NCBI RefSeq assembly: GCF_039909015.1
Contig: NZ_CP150919.1
Coordinates: forward strand, 3,262,501 to 3,326,500
Reading direction: 5' to 3'
Source: Pseudomonas grandcourensis
Lineage (GTDB): Bacteria; Pseudomonadota; Gammaproteobacteria; Pseudomonadales; Pseudomonadaceae
Length of the DNA stretch: 64,000 nucleotides
Shown here: in pieces, positions 25,845 to 35,316 of the stretch
Numbering within the stretch: position 1 is the first letter of the stretch
Layout of the letters: each line of letters begins with the position of its first letter
Translations under genes and position numbers: made by a program
Notes under the pieces: model-generated
What the model was told of the DNA's origin: nothing
Databases searched by the model: none
Seen by the model: only the letters and a program-made list of their open reading frames with translations

Positions 25845-26771
25845 ATGTGCATCCTGTACATGGCAGACCCGGCCGATGCGCAGAAGTGGCGCGATTGCCT
25901 GTCATCGATGGCTCCTGAACTGGAGTTCCGCCAGTGGCCTGATGTCGGTAACCCGGCAGAGGTACGTTACCTCCTTGCCTGGGAGCCTCTGCCCAACCTG
26001 GCTGACCGGTTTCGCAATCTTCGAGTCCTTTACGCAGCGGGGGCTGGCGTCGATCAGTTCGATCTGGCCGGTTTGCCGGCAGGGGTATCGCTCGTTCGGC
26101 TGGTTGATGGCTCGATGGCCTACATCATGGCCGAGTATGTCTTGTTCGCCGTACTTGCCTTGCACCGAGACATCCTCGCGTACCAGGAGGATCAACGCAG
26201 TGGTCGTTGGCAACCCAGGCCAATCGTGCTCGCATCCCAGCGGTGTGTTGGCGTCATGGGGCTTGGTACTCTGGGGCGAGCGGCGCTTGGTCGCCTTCAA
26301 CCCTTGGGGTTTCAGCTCAGTGGCTGGAATCGCTCCATGAAGGATGTTCCTGGCGGACGCTGTTACGTCGGCCAAGAGCAGCTGGATGAGTTTTTGGCTC
26401 AGTGCGACATCCTCGTGAACATGTTGCCGCTTACCCCCGAAACAAAGGGGATACTCAATGCTGCAACGCTGGCTCGATTGCCTCAGGGAGCGGGGCTGAT
26501 TAATGTGGGGCGCGGCGCCCACCTGGTTGAGCAAGATTTGCTTGCAGCGCTGAATGACGGCCGCGTGGGAGGGGCAGTGCTGGACGTCCTGGCACAGGAG
26601 CCTGCGTCCCCGGACAATCCTTTTCGTAAACACCCTCGAGTACTGTTGACCCCGCATATCGCGAGTGATGTGCAGGTTGAAGGGGGCGTGGCCGTGATCG
26701 TCGAAAACCTTCAGAGAGAGCGAGAGGGTAGACCACTCTTGAATGAGGTTGATCGTTTCAAGGGTTACTAG
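25845..26771 (+). CDS. ghrA: D-2-hydroxyacid dehydrogenase, glyoxylate/hydroxypyruvate reductase A type
   Basis: A 308-residue NAD(P)-dependent oxidoreductase starting at ATG 25845 behind AAGGAG. It has the nucleotide motif VMGLGTLGRAALG at about residues 143-155, the substrate arginine in LINVGRGAHLVEQ, Glu in LDVLAQEPAS and catalytic His in LLTPHIAS. This is the GhrA layout, reducing glyoxylate and hydroxypyruvate. It is transcribed away from the TRIC gene and ends in a strong terminator. Whether it belongs to the upstream catabolic island is unclear. Confidence 0.85.
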   Translation: MCILYMADPADAQKWRDCLSSMAPELEFRQWPDVGNPAEVRYLLAWEPLPNLADRFRNLRVLYAAGAGVDQFDLAGLPAGVSLVRLVDGSMAYIMAEYVLFAVLALHRDILAYQEDQRSGRWQPRPIVLASQRCVGVMGLGTLGRAALGRLQPLGFQLSGWNRSMKDVPGGRCYVGQEQLDEFLAQCDILVNMLPLTPETKGILNAATLARLPQGAGLINVGRGAHLVEQDLLAALNDGRVGGAVLDVLAQEPASPDNPFRKHPRVLLTPHIASDVQVEGGVAVIVENLQREREGRPLLNEVDRFKGY

Positions 26772-26854
26772 AGTCCCGGTTTGCAAGGACAAACGCTACG
26801 GTTGGCCTGCTGCAATCGATCCATATCTGCATGAAAACACTCGCCCGAAATCTC

Positions 26855-26892
26855 AAGCCCCCTGGTTTTTTTGAACCAGGGGGCTTTGTTTT
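26855..26892 (+). terminator. Intrinsic terminator after the hydroxyacid dehydrogenase gene
   Basis: A 13-bp perfect stem (arms AAGCCCCCTGGTT and AACCAGGGGGCTT) with a six-base loop is followed by TGTTTT. It stands 84 bases after the ghrA-like stop and before the convergent DUF1329 gene. Confidence 0.85.
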
Positions 26893-26918
26893 ACCTCCGG
26901 CATTGCTTCGCCACGGAC

Positions 26919-28241
26919 CTAGCGGATACCGGCACCCGCCATGGACTCTGGCACCCACTGCGCGGTCGATAGCGGCTCGATGTAGCGGATGCCGCCATGC
27001 GGGCCTACCACGCCATTGATGTTATAGGTGCCTTTCGACAGGTCGTAAGTCATGAAAGGGGTGGCGTCCGGGACCTGCTGGTCGTAGCTCTGGCTGAAGA
27101 ACGCGAAGGAGCCACGGTACAACTGGCCACTGGTGTCGTACTGATCGGAGGCCACCGCGGCCCAGGTGTCTTCATCCAGGTAGAAACGGCGCTTCTGGTA
27201 GATGTGCTTCGCCCCGGGCTTGAGGTTGCCCTCCACGACGTACACCCGGTGCTTTTCCCAGCGTACGAAGTCCGGGGCAATGAAGTTGGGCGTAGTCAGC
27301 GACTTGGCAGCGCGAGCGTAGGTGAGTTTGTACGTGTTGTAGGGCACGATCATTTCCTGCTTGCCCACCAGCGTCCAGTCGTACAGTTCGAGTGCGCGGG
27401 CGGTACCGGGGTTGGGGGTGTCGTAGGCCAGGATCGATATCTGTTTGACCCGGCGCTGGGCAGGCATGTACTGCCAGGCGCGGCCAGGGAACTTCGTCGC
27501 GTTGGTGGCGTTCTTGAGCATGATCGACTCGCCAGCTCGGCGCGCTGGTCCGGTATACGACAGTTTCAACTGATAGTAGATGTCGGAGCTGTTGAACGGC
27601 TTTGACAGGTTCTCGTAGATCGGGAAGGAGATGAATGCTTCGCCGGTGACCGCCAGGCTCGGAACGCCCGCCGTGTCGACACTCCAGGAATCGTACTTGG
27701 AGTGGATGTTGACGCCCTGGTAGCGCAGCAGGAAATTCCACATCGCTTCGGCGCCGGATTGCGGGATCGGGAAGGGCACTCCGGGCATCACATTGTCGAT
27801 GGCGATCCCGCCGTTGAGGGACCTGGCGTTGGTCGCATTCTTGCGGCTGTTGTCCAGTATCGCCTGTGGCAGCGATGCCGTGCGGTGGGTCGGATAGACG
27901 TCGATGCGAAAGTCGGGGTAGCGCTTGGCCAAGGCCACTGTGGTGGCGGTCAGCATGCCTTTATACGCGTCGACGTTTCTGCCGTTGATCACCTGCAGCG
28001 GTTTTTCGCCCGCGAAGGGGTCCGGGCGCATGCTGTCGCCGGCCTTGAAGCTGGATGGAGCCGTGGTCAGGCCACCGTTGTAGGGCGGAATGGAACCGTC
28101 GGCATTACCGGCCTTTTCGGCTCCCACCCACGTCAGGCTGGTGCCCAGTCGGGCGGCTTCCTGGCTCGATACATAGGCTCGGGCATCGATGGCCAGCGCC
28201 ATGATGGGTACAGCAGCCAGAAGACTTTTCACGAATTTCAT
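26919..28241 (-). CDS. DUF1329 family exported protein
   Basis: A 440-residue protein with signal peptide MKFVKSLLAAVPIMALAIDARA. The mature part matches DUF1329 throughout: GTSLTWVGAEKAGNADGSIPPYNGG near the start, FPGRAWQYMPAQRRVKQ in the middle and EDTWAAVASDQYDTSGQLYR near the end. DUF1329 proteins have a LolA/LolB-like fold and are often encoded next to RND-type lipid exporters; here the gene is alone. A periplasmic or outer-membrane role in lipid handling is inferred from the family only. Confidence 0.9.
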   Translation of the reverse strand: MKFVKSLLAAVPIMALAIDARAYVSSQEAARLGTSLTWVGAEKAGNADGSIPPYNGGLTTAPSSFKAGDSMRPDPFAGEKPLQVINGRNVDAYKGMLTATTVALAKRYPDFRIDVYPTHRTASLPQAILDNSRKNATNARSLNGGIAIDNVMPGVPFPIPQSGAEAMWNFLLRYQGVNIHSKYDSWSVDTAGVPSLAVTGEAFISFPIYENLSKPFNSSDIYYQLKLSYTGPARRAGESIMLKNATNATKFPGRAWQYMPAQRRVKQISILAYDTPNPGTARALELYDWTLVGKQEMIVPYNTYKLTYARAAKSLTTPNFIAPDFVRWEKHRVYVVEGNLKPGAKHIYQKRRFYLDEDTWAAVASDQYDTSGQLYRGSFAFFSQSYDQQVPDATPFMTYDLSKGTYNINGVVGPHGGIRYIEPLSTAQWVPESMAGAGIR

Positions 28242-28572
28242 ATTGTTATTCTCCTGCCTGGCGTACCAGGCAACTCGTGACTCAGGCGCAGCAGTCGCTT
28301 ACGTCAACTCATCGCCAGAGACCTTTTCAGTACTGCCATTAGATAGCCCCCTTATCAGGGTCGCTTTTCATTCGACGACAGCCCCTTGGCTATTGATGAC
28401 AGGCCAGGGCTGTCTCGGCGGGCATTCGATGGGTCGAGTGATCATCACTTGTTTGTATTTTTCAGCGGAATCATCGGGTTACCGAATGGTCATAGTTATG
28501 GCTGAACACTGCCCGGATGAAAGTTTCGAGCAGCCATGACCCTTCCATACCTCCGACGTTTAGGACGTTTTT
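28242..28572. other. Intergenic region between DUF1329 and lipoprotein genes
   Basis: About 330 bases between two divergent genes. It should contain both promoters. I saw no gene, strong hairpin or repeat in it. Confidence 0.5.
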
Positions 28573-28803
28573 ATGAATCGCGCAGTAATCTTGATCGTGG
28601 CCATTTCCAGCGCCGTCTTGTTGGGAGGCTGCGGCCCACATTGGGATGACGGAGAACGGTACGGGCGATATCACGATCATGACCATCGACGTGGTTACGA
28701 CCAGCGAGGGGACGATGATCGAGGTTATGACCGTGACGATGATCGTCGTGGCTATGATCGCGATCACCGTCGCTACCGTGATCGCGATGACAACGACGAT
28801 TGA
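28573..28803 (+). CDS. Small lipoprotein with Asp/Arg/His/Tyr repeat tail
   Basis: A 76-residue protein. Residues 1-19 are a lipoprotein signal with lipobox LLGGC and Cys20 as lipidation site. The rest is almost only Asp, Arg, His, Gly and Tyr in loose repeats such as RRGYDQRGDDDRGYDRDDD. The DNA below it is correspondingly repetitive (GAT/CGT-rich). Such a tail could bind metal ions or anionic surfaces in the periplasm, but no family was recognised. TAGGA lies before the ATG. It is monocistronic. Confidence 0.6.
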   Translation: MNRAVILIVAISSAVLLGGCGPHWDDGERYGRYHDHDHRRGYDQRGDDDRGYDRDDDRRGYDRDHRRYRDRDDNDD

Positions 28804-28996
28804 TACGTTAACTTCGAGTGGATGGAAGCCAGGTCTGAGCAACACGCAGCGAATAATTTGCAGCCCGTCTCATACCTGGCACTAAAGTGAACAAAATCAT
28901 TGAAAAAAACCGCCATAAGCTTTAAACGGAAAGCCAAATGGCACATTGCAAGCAATCAGCCAGTGAGTTTCAGTAGTTTTGGCTCAGGGAGCGCTG

Positions 28997-31903
28997 ATGA
29001 GTTTTCGTACATTGACTGGCTCCCCGCGGCAATCGAGCAATGACGCAGTTGCCGAATTTCACCCCCCGGGGAACCCGGATACTGTCGGCATGGCCTGCGC
29101 CGGCAACGACGACACGATCGGGCACTTGTTGGACTCGGCGCGCAACTGGGCCCATACCACCGCATGGGTGTTTTACCGTGCCGGTGAACAGATGCATCGG
29201 GTTGGCCAGGGCGACCCACGGGTACAGTGGCCTTCGAGCGTTGCGAGTGACGAGTTTGATGCCTTTTGCCTGGCTTCGAACCTGCACCGCTGGCCCACCG
29301 GCAAGGGCGAAAGTGAGCTGGGCTGGCTGCTCGCGCCACTCGACGATGCTGCAGAACCGGCGCTTGCCGAACTTGCCCAGTGCCTGGGCATTGAGCTGCA
29401 GACCAATACCCTGGCCCGTGCGCAGATCACTCAGCGTGTGCTGTATGAAATTACCTACCTGGCCAGCTCGACCCGTGACCGGTCAGAGTTCCTGGTGGGG
29501 GCTCACCGGCTGCTGGCCAGCCTGATCGACGCCGAGAACTTCTATCTCGCGCTGTATAACCCGCACACTGGCAAGATCGATTACCCGTATTACGTCGACA
29601 TCATCGACGTAGATGCCCTGGAATCCGAGAACTACGAATACCTTGACCCTTCGCGCCTGTCGTTGACCGGCCAGGTGTTGACCACCGGCCAGCCGTTGCT
29701 GATCGATGCCGCCGGTATTCTCGCGGCCCAGGCCGAGGACCGTTTCCACTGCGTGGGTGATCGTCCCGAGTTCTGGATGGGCGCACCGTTGAAAAACGCC
29801 TCGGACGAGGTGTTTGGCATGCTGGCGATGCAGGTCTACGACGTTTCTCGCATCTACAGCGCTGAAGACCGCGCACTGTTTCTGGTGGTCGCCCGCCACG
29901 TGGCCATGGCGCTGGACCGGATTCTGCACCGGGAAGACCTGGAAGAAACGGTGTTGCGTCGCACCCTGGAGCTTTCGGCGGTCAACGACGCATTGCGCCA
30001 GGAAGTCACAGACCGGGAGCGTGCCGAACATCTGCAAAGCGCGCTGTTCCAGATTGCAGAACTGTCCAGCCAGCCCGGTGACATGGCCGAGTTGTTCCGG
30101 ACCCTGCATGGCATCGTCGGTGATCTGCTGTTCGCGCAGAACTTCTACATTGCGCTGTTTGCCGACGCGACCGGCGAAGTGACGTTTCCCTATTACGTGG
30201 ATGAGCGGCAGACCACCTGCCCGGCGGCACGTCGAGGGCGTCGGGGCTTGACCGAGTACGTCATCCGTCAGCGCCGCCCCTGCCTGATTGACGTCGGCGA
30301 AGCTGAACGATTGTCCGCGCAGGGCGAAATCCAGATTGCCCATGAGTCCGTGCGCTCCTTCTCCTGGCTGGGTATTCCTTTGTTCGAAGACGACGTGGTG
30401 CGCGGTGTACTGGCGGTGCAGAGCTATACCTCGCAGGTGCGCTATACCCTGCGCGACCAGGAATTGCTGACCTTCGTGTCGCGGCACATCGACACAGCGT
30501 TGTCGCGACGCACGGCCGCCGAAGCGATTCATGCCGCCAACCTCAAGCTTGAAGCCAGGGTACAGAGCCGCACCCGCGAACTCGATCACGCCAACGCCAA
30601 GTTGCAGCACGAAAACTCCCACGATGCGCTGACCGGGCTACCCAATCGCACTTATCTGCAGCAGCGCCTCAACCTGGCCTGGTCGCGGTTCGGCCGCGAA
30701 GGCGGGCACCTGGCCGTGATGTTCATCGACCTCGACCGCTTCAAGATGGTCAACGACAGCCTCGGCCACCATTTTGGCGACCTGCTGTTGATGCAGGCTG
30801 CCCACCGTTTGCGCGGTTGCCTGCGCGAAACCGACATGCTGGCTCGTTTGGGTGGCGATGAGTTTTCAGTGCTGGCTCCCGAGGCATCGCTGGAGGTGTT
30901 GATCGAAATCGCCGAACGGATCCTGGTGGCATTCGACCTGCCGTTTTTCATCAATGGCCATGAAGTTTTTTCGTCCTGCAGTATCGGCATCGTCAGCGCC
31001 GATAGTCAGTTCCATCACGAGCCCGCCGACTTGCTGCGCGATGCCGATGTGGCGATGTACCGGGTCAAGAGTGCCGGGCGCGACAGCTACGCGGTGTTCA
31101 ACCAGGAAGTGCGCCGTGAAGTCTCGGACCAGGTCGAGCGAGAAGGGGCCTTGCGCAACGCGCTCAAACGCACCGACGAACTGCTGCCGTATTTCCAGCC
31201 GATCGTCAGCGTCGACACCGGCGAACTGTTGGCCCTTGAAGCACTGATCCGCTGGCACCAGCCGGGCGGCCGGGTGATTGCACCGGGCCAATTCTTGCCG
31301 GATGTCGAGGGTTTGCGCCTGATCGGTCGATTGGATCTGTACATGCTCGCCAGCATTGCCGCGATCCTCGCACAGCCCGAACACGCCGACTGGCCGCCGG
31401 TGCACGTCAATTGCTCCAGCTACAGCATGACGCGCCCCGAATTCGCCAACGAGGTGCTGGCACTGTTGGCGCAGCACCGGGTCTCGCCATCGCGAATCTG
31501 CCTGGAGTTGACCGAAGGGGCGCTGGTCGCCGAACCGGCGATTGCCCGGCAGACCATGCAACAACTGGCCGACAACGGCATGTCAGTGGTGCTCGATGAC
31601 TTCGGCGCAGGGTTTTCATCCCTGAGCTATGTGCATCAATACCGCTTCAGCGGCTTGAAAATCGACAAGTCGTTCATCCTCGAACTGACCACCAGCCCCC
31701 GAAGTCGCGCGATCGTCCGGGCTATTGTGCGGATGGCCGAATCGCTCGACCTGAGCGTGGTGGCCGAAGGCGTCGAGGATCAAGCGACGCTGGAGTTGCT
31801 GCGTGAAATGGGGGCAGGGCAGGCCCAAGGTTATCATTTTGCCAAACCGATGGCCTTGAAGGCGCTTTTGGCCAGCCCACTGCTCGGTCGCCAGCGTTGC
31901 TGA
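28997..31903 (+). CDS. Dual GAF, GGDEF and EAL domain protein (c-di-GMP turnover)
   Basis: A 968-residue protein; ATG 28997 behind GGGAG is preferred over a TTG six codons upstream. Two GAF-like sensor domains (about residues 150-310 and 350-510) are separated by a coiled coil (ETVLRRTLELSAVNDALRQE), followed by a GGDEF domain with intact LGGDEF and an I-site RETD five residues ahead, then an EAL domain with ALEALIRW and DDFGAGFSS. Both active sites look complete, so it may make and break cyclic di-GMP. There is no membrane segment, so it senses cytoplasmic signals. Its 3' end overlaps the convergent MFS gene by 70 bases. Confidence 0.93.
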   Translation: MSFRTLTGSPRQSSNDAVAEFHPPGNPDTVGMACAGNDDTIGHLLDSARNWAHTTAWVFYRAGEQMHRVGQGDPRVQWPSSVASDEFDAFCLASNLHRWPTGKGESELGWLLAPLDDAAEPALAELAQCLGIELQTNTLARAQITQRVLYEITYLASSTRDRSEFLVGAHRLLASLIDAENFYLALYNPHTGKIDYPYYVDIIDVDALESENYEYLDPSRLSLTGQVLTTGQPLLIDAAGILAAQAEDRFHCVGDRPEFWMGAPLKNASDEVFGMLAMQVYDVSRIYSAEDRALFLVVARHVAMALDRILHREDLEETVLRRTLELSAVNDALRQEVTDRERAEHLQSALFQIAELSSQPGDMAELFRTLHGIVGDLLFAQNFYIALFADATGEVTFPYYVDERQTTCPAARRGRRGLTEYVIRQRRPCLIDVGEAERLSAQGEIQIAHESVRSFSWLGIPLFEDDVVRGVLAVQSYTSQVRYTLRDQELLTFVSRHIDTALSRRTAAEAIHAANLKLEARVQSRTRELDHANAKLQHENSHDALTGLPNRTYLQQRLNLAWSRFGREGGHLAVMFIDLDRFKMVNDSLGHHFGDLLLMQAAHRLRGCLRETDMLARLGGDEFSVLAPEASLEVLIEIAERILVAFDLPFFINGHEVFSSCSIGIVSADSQFHHEPADLLRDADVAMYRVKSAGRDSYAVFNQEVRREVSDQVEREGALRNALKRTDELLPYFQPIVSVDTGELLALEALIRWHQPGGRVIAPGQFLPDVEGLRLIGRLDLYMLASIAAILAQPEHADWPPVHVNCSSYSMTRPEFANEVLALLAQHRVSPSRICLELTEGALVAEPAIARQTMQQLADNGMSVVLDDFGAGFSSLSYVHQYRFSGLKIDKSFILELTTSPRSRAIVRAIVRMAESLDLSVVAEGVEDQATLELLREMGAGQAQGYHFAKPMALKALLASPLLGRQRC

Positions 31904-33093
31904 CAAAACCACAGCATCAGGGCAGTCGCACTGATCAAGGCCCCCAGCAGGCTGACGGCGATCCAGCCCCATAACGCATATACCTGCGTCGCGGCGGCGG
32001 CACCCAGTGCGCTGCCCACCGAGTAAAAGCACATGTAGGCGCCGACCATGCGACTTTGCGCGTCGGGCCGTGCCGCGAAAATCAGGCTCTGGTTGGTGAC
32101 GTGTACGGCCTGCACCGCGAAGTCGAGCAAGAGCACTCCAAACACCAGCGCGATCAGTGACCACTGTGCAAAGGCGATGGGCAACCAGGACAGCGTCAGG
32201 ATCGCCAGCGAAATGCCGGTGACCCGTTGCCCCAGACCCTGGTCGGCCCAGCGACCGGATCTTCTGGCAGCCAGGGCACCAGCGACGCCCGCCAGGCCAA
32301 ACAGGCCAATGACCGTGTGCGAAAGCGACAGCGGTGGGGCGCTCAACGGCAGCACCATGGATGTCCATAGCACGGAAAAAGCGGCAAAGATCAGCAACGC
32401 CAGCAGGCCCCGGGTTCGCAACACCGGTTCGGTCATGAACAGCGTGAACAGCGAGCGGATGAGTGCCGGGTAGGTGTATCGACTGCGTGGCGTCACTGCG
32501 GGTGGCAACACTTTCCAGAACACCGCCGCGAGGGTCAGCATCAATCCCGAGGAAACGAAGTACACAGCACGCCAGCCCGCCAGATCGGCGATCAGCCCGG
32601 AGGTGAACCGCGCCAGAAGAATGCCCAGGACAATGCCGCTGGTGACGGTCCCCACGGCCTGGCCACGTTGTGACGGCGTTGCCAGGGCAGCGGTGCAGGC
32701 CACCAGCACTTGAACCATCACGGCCAGCAAACCCACAGCGATCATGGTCCCCAACAGCGTCAGCCATTGCTGTGCGGCGCCGACGCCCGCCAGCGCAATC
32801 GCAGACAGCAGCATTTGCGTCAGAATCAGCCCTTTACGGTTCAACAAGTCGCCCAGCGGGACGATGAACAGCAACCCCAGCGCGTAACCGACTTGAGTCG
32901 CCGTCACCACAAACCCGATCATTGATGGGGCAACCTCCAGGCTCCGGGCCATCGAGTCGAGCAAGGGTTGTGCGAAGTAGACGTTGGCGACGGCAAGCGC
33001 GCAGGTGACAGAAAACAGAAACGTGAGCTTCGCAGAAAGCCCCGAAGCCTGCGTGGTGAATGGATGGGTGGCTGAACCGGTACCTGCTTTCAT
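31834..33093 (-). CDS. MFS transporter of the DHA1 efflux type
   Basis: A 419-residue, 12-helix protein. It begins with a hydrophilic tail and continues LFSVTCALAVANVYFAQPLLDSMA, IVPLGDLLNRKGLILTQ and GIVLGILLARFTSGLIAD, typical of YfcJ/YgaY-type and Bcr-like exporters. GGAGG precedes the ATG at 33093. The HxlR gene is divergent from it, 135 bases away, and is probably its regulator. It likely exports a drug-like compound. The stop lies inside the 3' end of the GGDEF-EAL gene on the opposite strand. Confidence 0.88.
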   Translation of the reverse strand: MKAGTGSATHPFTTQASGLSAKLTFLFSVTCALAVANVYFAQPLLDSMARSLEVAPSMIGFVVTATQVGYALGLLFIVPLGDLLNRKGLILTQMLLSAIALAGVGAAQQWLTLLGTMIAVGLLAVMVQVLVACTAALATPSQRGQAVGTVTSGIVLGILLARFTSGLIADLAGWRAVYFVSSGLMLTLAAVFWKVLPPAVTPRSRYTYPALIRSLFTLFMTEPVLRTRGLLALLIFAAFSVLWTSMVLPLSAPPLSLSHTVIGLFGLAGVAGALAARRSGRWADQGLGQRVTGISLAILTLSWLPIAFAQWSLIALVFGVLLLDFAVQAVHVTNQSLIFAARPDAQSRMVGAYMCFYSVGSALGAAAATQVYALWGWIAVSLLGALISATALMLWFCQQRWRPSSGLAKSAFKAIGLAK

Positions 33094-33228
33094 GTAAGCC
33101 TCCGTGGCGCTAAACTGGTTTCAATTGGCAACTGGATTTAATTGTTATCGAATCAGGTTTCATATTGCAACCACATTGCTCAAGGCCAGACGATTGGCCT
33201 GGCAGTCCTTATCCAAAAGGTAAACACG

Positions 33229-33687
33229 ATGGTCGCAGACCCTTCATCGCAAGGCAGCGAATGCCCGGTAGCACGGGCACTGGAAGCTATTGGGGATCGT
33301 TGGTCGCTGATGATCATTCGCGACGCGTTTGACGGCATTCGCCGATTCAGCGAATTTCAAAAAAGCCTGGGGGTGGCCAAGAACATTCTGGCATCGCGCC
33401 TGAAGACGTTGGTTGAGGTCGGTGTGTTCGATGTTCAACCTGCGTCGGATGGAAGTGCCTACAAGGAATACGCCCTGACGGAAAAAGGGCGTGAGATTTT
33501 TCCAGTGGTGGTCAGTATGAGGCAGTGGGGCGAACGGTTTCTGTTCACCCAGGACGAGACCCGTTCGGTGTTGCTGGACAATGAGTATGGCCAGTCCCTG
33601 ATGCCGATTGAAGTTCGCTCCGCGAGCGGTCAAAAACTTGGACCGTCCGACTGCCACCGGGTGAGGGTGGTAGCGGGCGAGTCGTGA
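33229..33687 (+). CDS. HxlR-family transcriptional regulator
   Basis: A 152-residue protein; ATG 33229 with AAAAGG 8 bases upstream was chosen over an earlier in-frame codon at 33142. It has the HxlR signature CPVARALEAIGDRWSLMIIRD at the N-terminus with the conserved Cys, then RRFSEFQKSLGVAKNILASRL (recognition helix) and a C-terminal dimer helix. HxlR proteins often sense electrophiles or oxidants through that Cys. The divergent MFS exporter is the probable target. Confidence 0.9.
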   Translation: MVADPSSQGSECPVARALEAIGDRWSLMIIRDAFDGIRRFSEFQKSLGVAKNILASRLKTLVEVGVFDVQPASDGSAYKEYALTEKGREIFPVVVSMRQWGERFLFTQDETRSVLLDNEYGQSLMPIEVRSASGQKLGPSDCHRVRVVAGES

Positions 33688-33708
33688 ATCGAACGGTTGA
33701 AAGGTGAA

Positions 33709-34167
33709 TCAGTCGAGCAGCGACACCAGCCGCGGTTCGATTGACTGCCCAACCATTTCCAGCAACGCCAGGGTGACAGGCAATTTGAAGCGTCGGCGCC
33801 CGGCACTGCCTGGGTTCAGGAACAGCCGCTCACCGCGCCAGTCGATGCACGGTTTGTGCGAATGACCGGTGATCACCAGCTTGATGCGGCTATCAAGATC
33901 GGCCGCCACATCGGCGATGTCATGCACCAGCAGAACTGTCCAGCCGTTGAGCTCCAGGCGCAGACAATCGGGCAACGTCTGTGCCCAAAGGGCGTCCAGG
34001 TCATTGTTGCCACGCACCGCATCGACCGGCGCGATTGCGGCCAGTTGGTCGAGGATCGCTTCGCTGCCGATGTCACCCGCGTGAAGGATACGATCACAGC
34101 CTTGCAGGGCGGCAATCGCTTCGGGGCGGAGCAAGCCGTGGGTGTCGGAAATGACGCCGATTTTCAT
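33709..34167 (-). CDS. YfcE/MJ0936-type metallophosphoesterase
   Basis: A 152-residue protein starting MKIGVISDTHGLLRPEAI; an earlier in-frame ATG at 34188 is less likely because family members begin at this point. The metal-binding motifs are complete: SDTHG, ILHAGDIG, VRGNND, LLVHDI and ITGHSHKP. The family hydrolyses small phosphodiesters with manganese or nickel. It lies 35 bases after the stop of the LysR gene on the same strand, so the two may be cotranscribed. Confidence 0.9.
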   Translation of the reverse strand: MKIGVISDTHGLLRPEAIAALQGCDRILHAGDIGSEAILDQLAAIAPVDAVRGNNDLDALWAQTLPDCLRLELNGWTVLLVHDIADVAADLDSRIKLVITGHSHKPCIDWRGERLFLNPGSAGRRRFKLPVTLALLEMVGQSIEPRLVSLLD

Positions 34168-34201
34168 CGCGGGCGGCTCGAGTTGCATTCTGGTTCCAGG
34201 C

Positions 34202-35119
34202 TCAAGGGGATGTCTCCTGCGCCGAGCTTTGTTGAGCGAAGCGGTCGATCAACCACCTCGCAGCCGGCCCCGGCGGCAGATCCGTGCGGTAGATGACGTC
34301 GAAGGGGTAAATTCCGCTCTTGTATTCCGGGATGTTCAGTTGCACGAGTCGGCCGCTCTCCAGGTCTTCCCGGACCATCGGGGCCGGCATGTTCCCCCAA
34401 CCGATGCCTTCACGCAGCAGCATGTGCTTGGCGCCAAGGTCCGCCAGGCGCCAGGTGCGGTTACTGAGCACGGCGAAATCCTTGTCCTTGGTCAAAAGCG
34501 AGCGGTCGGACAGCACCAGTTGCGTGTGTTCTCGGCCGGCGCCCGGAACGTTCGAGTCGCTTGAAGCCAGCGGATGATTCGGGGCCGCCACGGGAATCAA
34601 CTCGACACTGCCGACGCCCATTCTCTCGATCCCGTCGATACCCTCGTTCATCGGACCGCTGACGCCGATGATCGCACCACGGTTGACCACCCGTTCAGTG
34701 ACGGCGCCGAGGGCTTCCATGTGCAAGTGCAGGGCAACGGTCGGGAATTCTTCGCGAAAGGATTTGAGTGCATCCACCACGCGCTCGGGGGGCAGCATGA
34801 CATCAAGCACCACGTGAACTTCGGCTTCGAGCCCCTGGAGCAGGCCTTTGACCTTGGCGCGTAGCCCATGGATGCCGTTGGCAATGGTCCTGGCTTCGGC
34901 CAGTACGGTGCGACCGGCATCGGTGAGCTGGGGCTTGCGGGTCGTCTGGCGATCGAACAGCGACACGCCGAGCTGCATTTCCAGGTTGGCGATCGAGTAG
35001 CTGACAACCGACGTGGCGCGATGAAGTTTTCTGGCGGCGGCTGCAAAACTGCCGACTTCCACGACCGTCAGGAACACCCGCAGTTGGTCCAGTGTCGGTG
35101 TTCCCGGGTCAGAGATCAT
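34202..35119 (-). CDS. LysR-family transcriptional regulator
   Basis: A 305-residue protein with the winged helix at residues 8-68 (FLTVVEVGSFAAAARKLHRATSVVSYSIANLE) and an effector domain beginning EVHVVLDVMLPPERV. AAGGA precedes ATG 35119. It is divergent from the DoxX gene at 35317, and an inverted repeat at 35230-35250 lies between them. It probably regulates the DoxX and oxidoreductase pair. Confidence 0.92.
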   Translation of the reverse strand: MISDPGTPTLDQLRVFLTVVEVGSFAAAARKLHRATSVVSYSIANLEMQLGVSLFDRQTTRKPQLTDAGRTVLAEARTIANGIHGLRAKVKGLLQGLEAEVHVVLDVMLPPERVVDALKSFREEFPTVALHLHMEALGAVTERVVNRGAIIGVSGPMNEGIDGIERMGVGSVELIPVAAPNHPLASSDSNVPGAGREHTQLVLSDRSLLTKDKDFAVLSNRTWRLADLGAKHMLLREGIGWGNMPAPMVREDLESGRLVQLNIPEYKSGIYPFDVIYRTDLPPGPAARWLIDRFAQQSSAQETSP

Positions 35120-35229
35120 GTCTGTTTCCTTGATCCAGACGTCGCTCGGAAAATTGCACGATTGATCTCTCCTTTGCCGGTTGTGCGGGTGTGCTTTTCT
35201 AATAAATCGAATCTAATGATCTAAATTAG

Positions 35230-35250
35230 TCAGCTATTAAGATTAGCTGA
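35230..35250. promoter_or_regulatory. Inverted repeat in the lysR-doxX intergenic region
   Basis: TCAGCTA and TAGCTGA are perfect 7-bp arms around a 7-base spacer, 87 bases before the DoxX start, in an AT-rich stretch. Position and symmetry suit a LysR-type binding site. Confidence 0.45.
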
Positions 35251-35316
35251 CGCAGCGCAACATTTCCTCACCAAGGCGGTTCCTGTCGAATCGCACCCAA
35301 CTGAAGGAAATACCTC

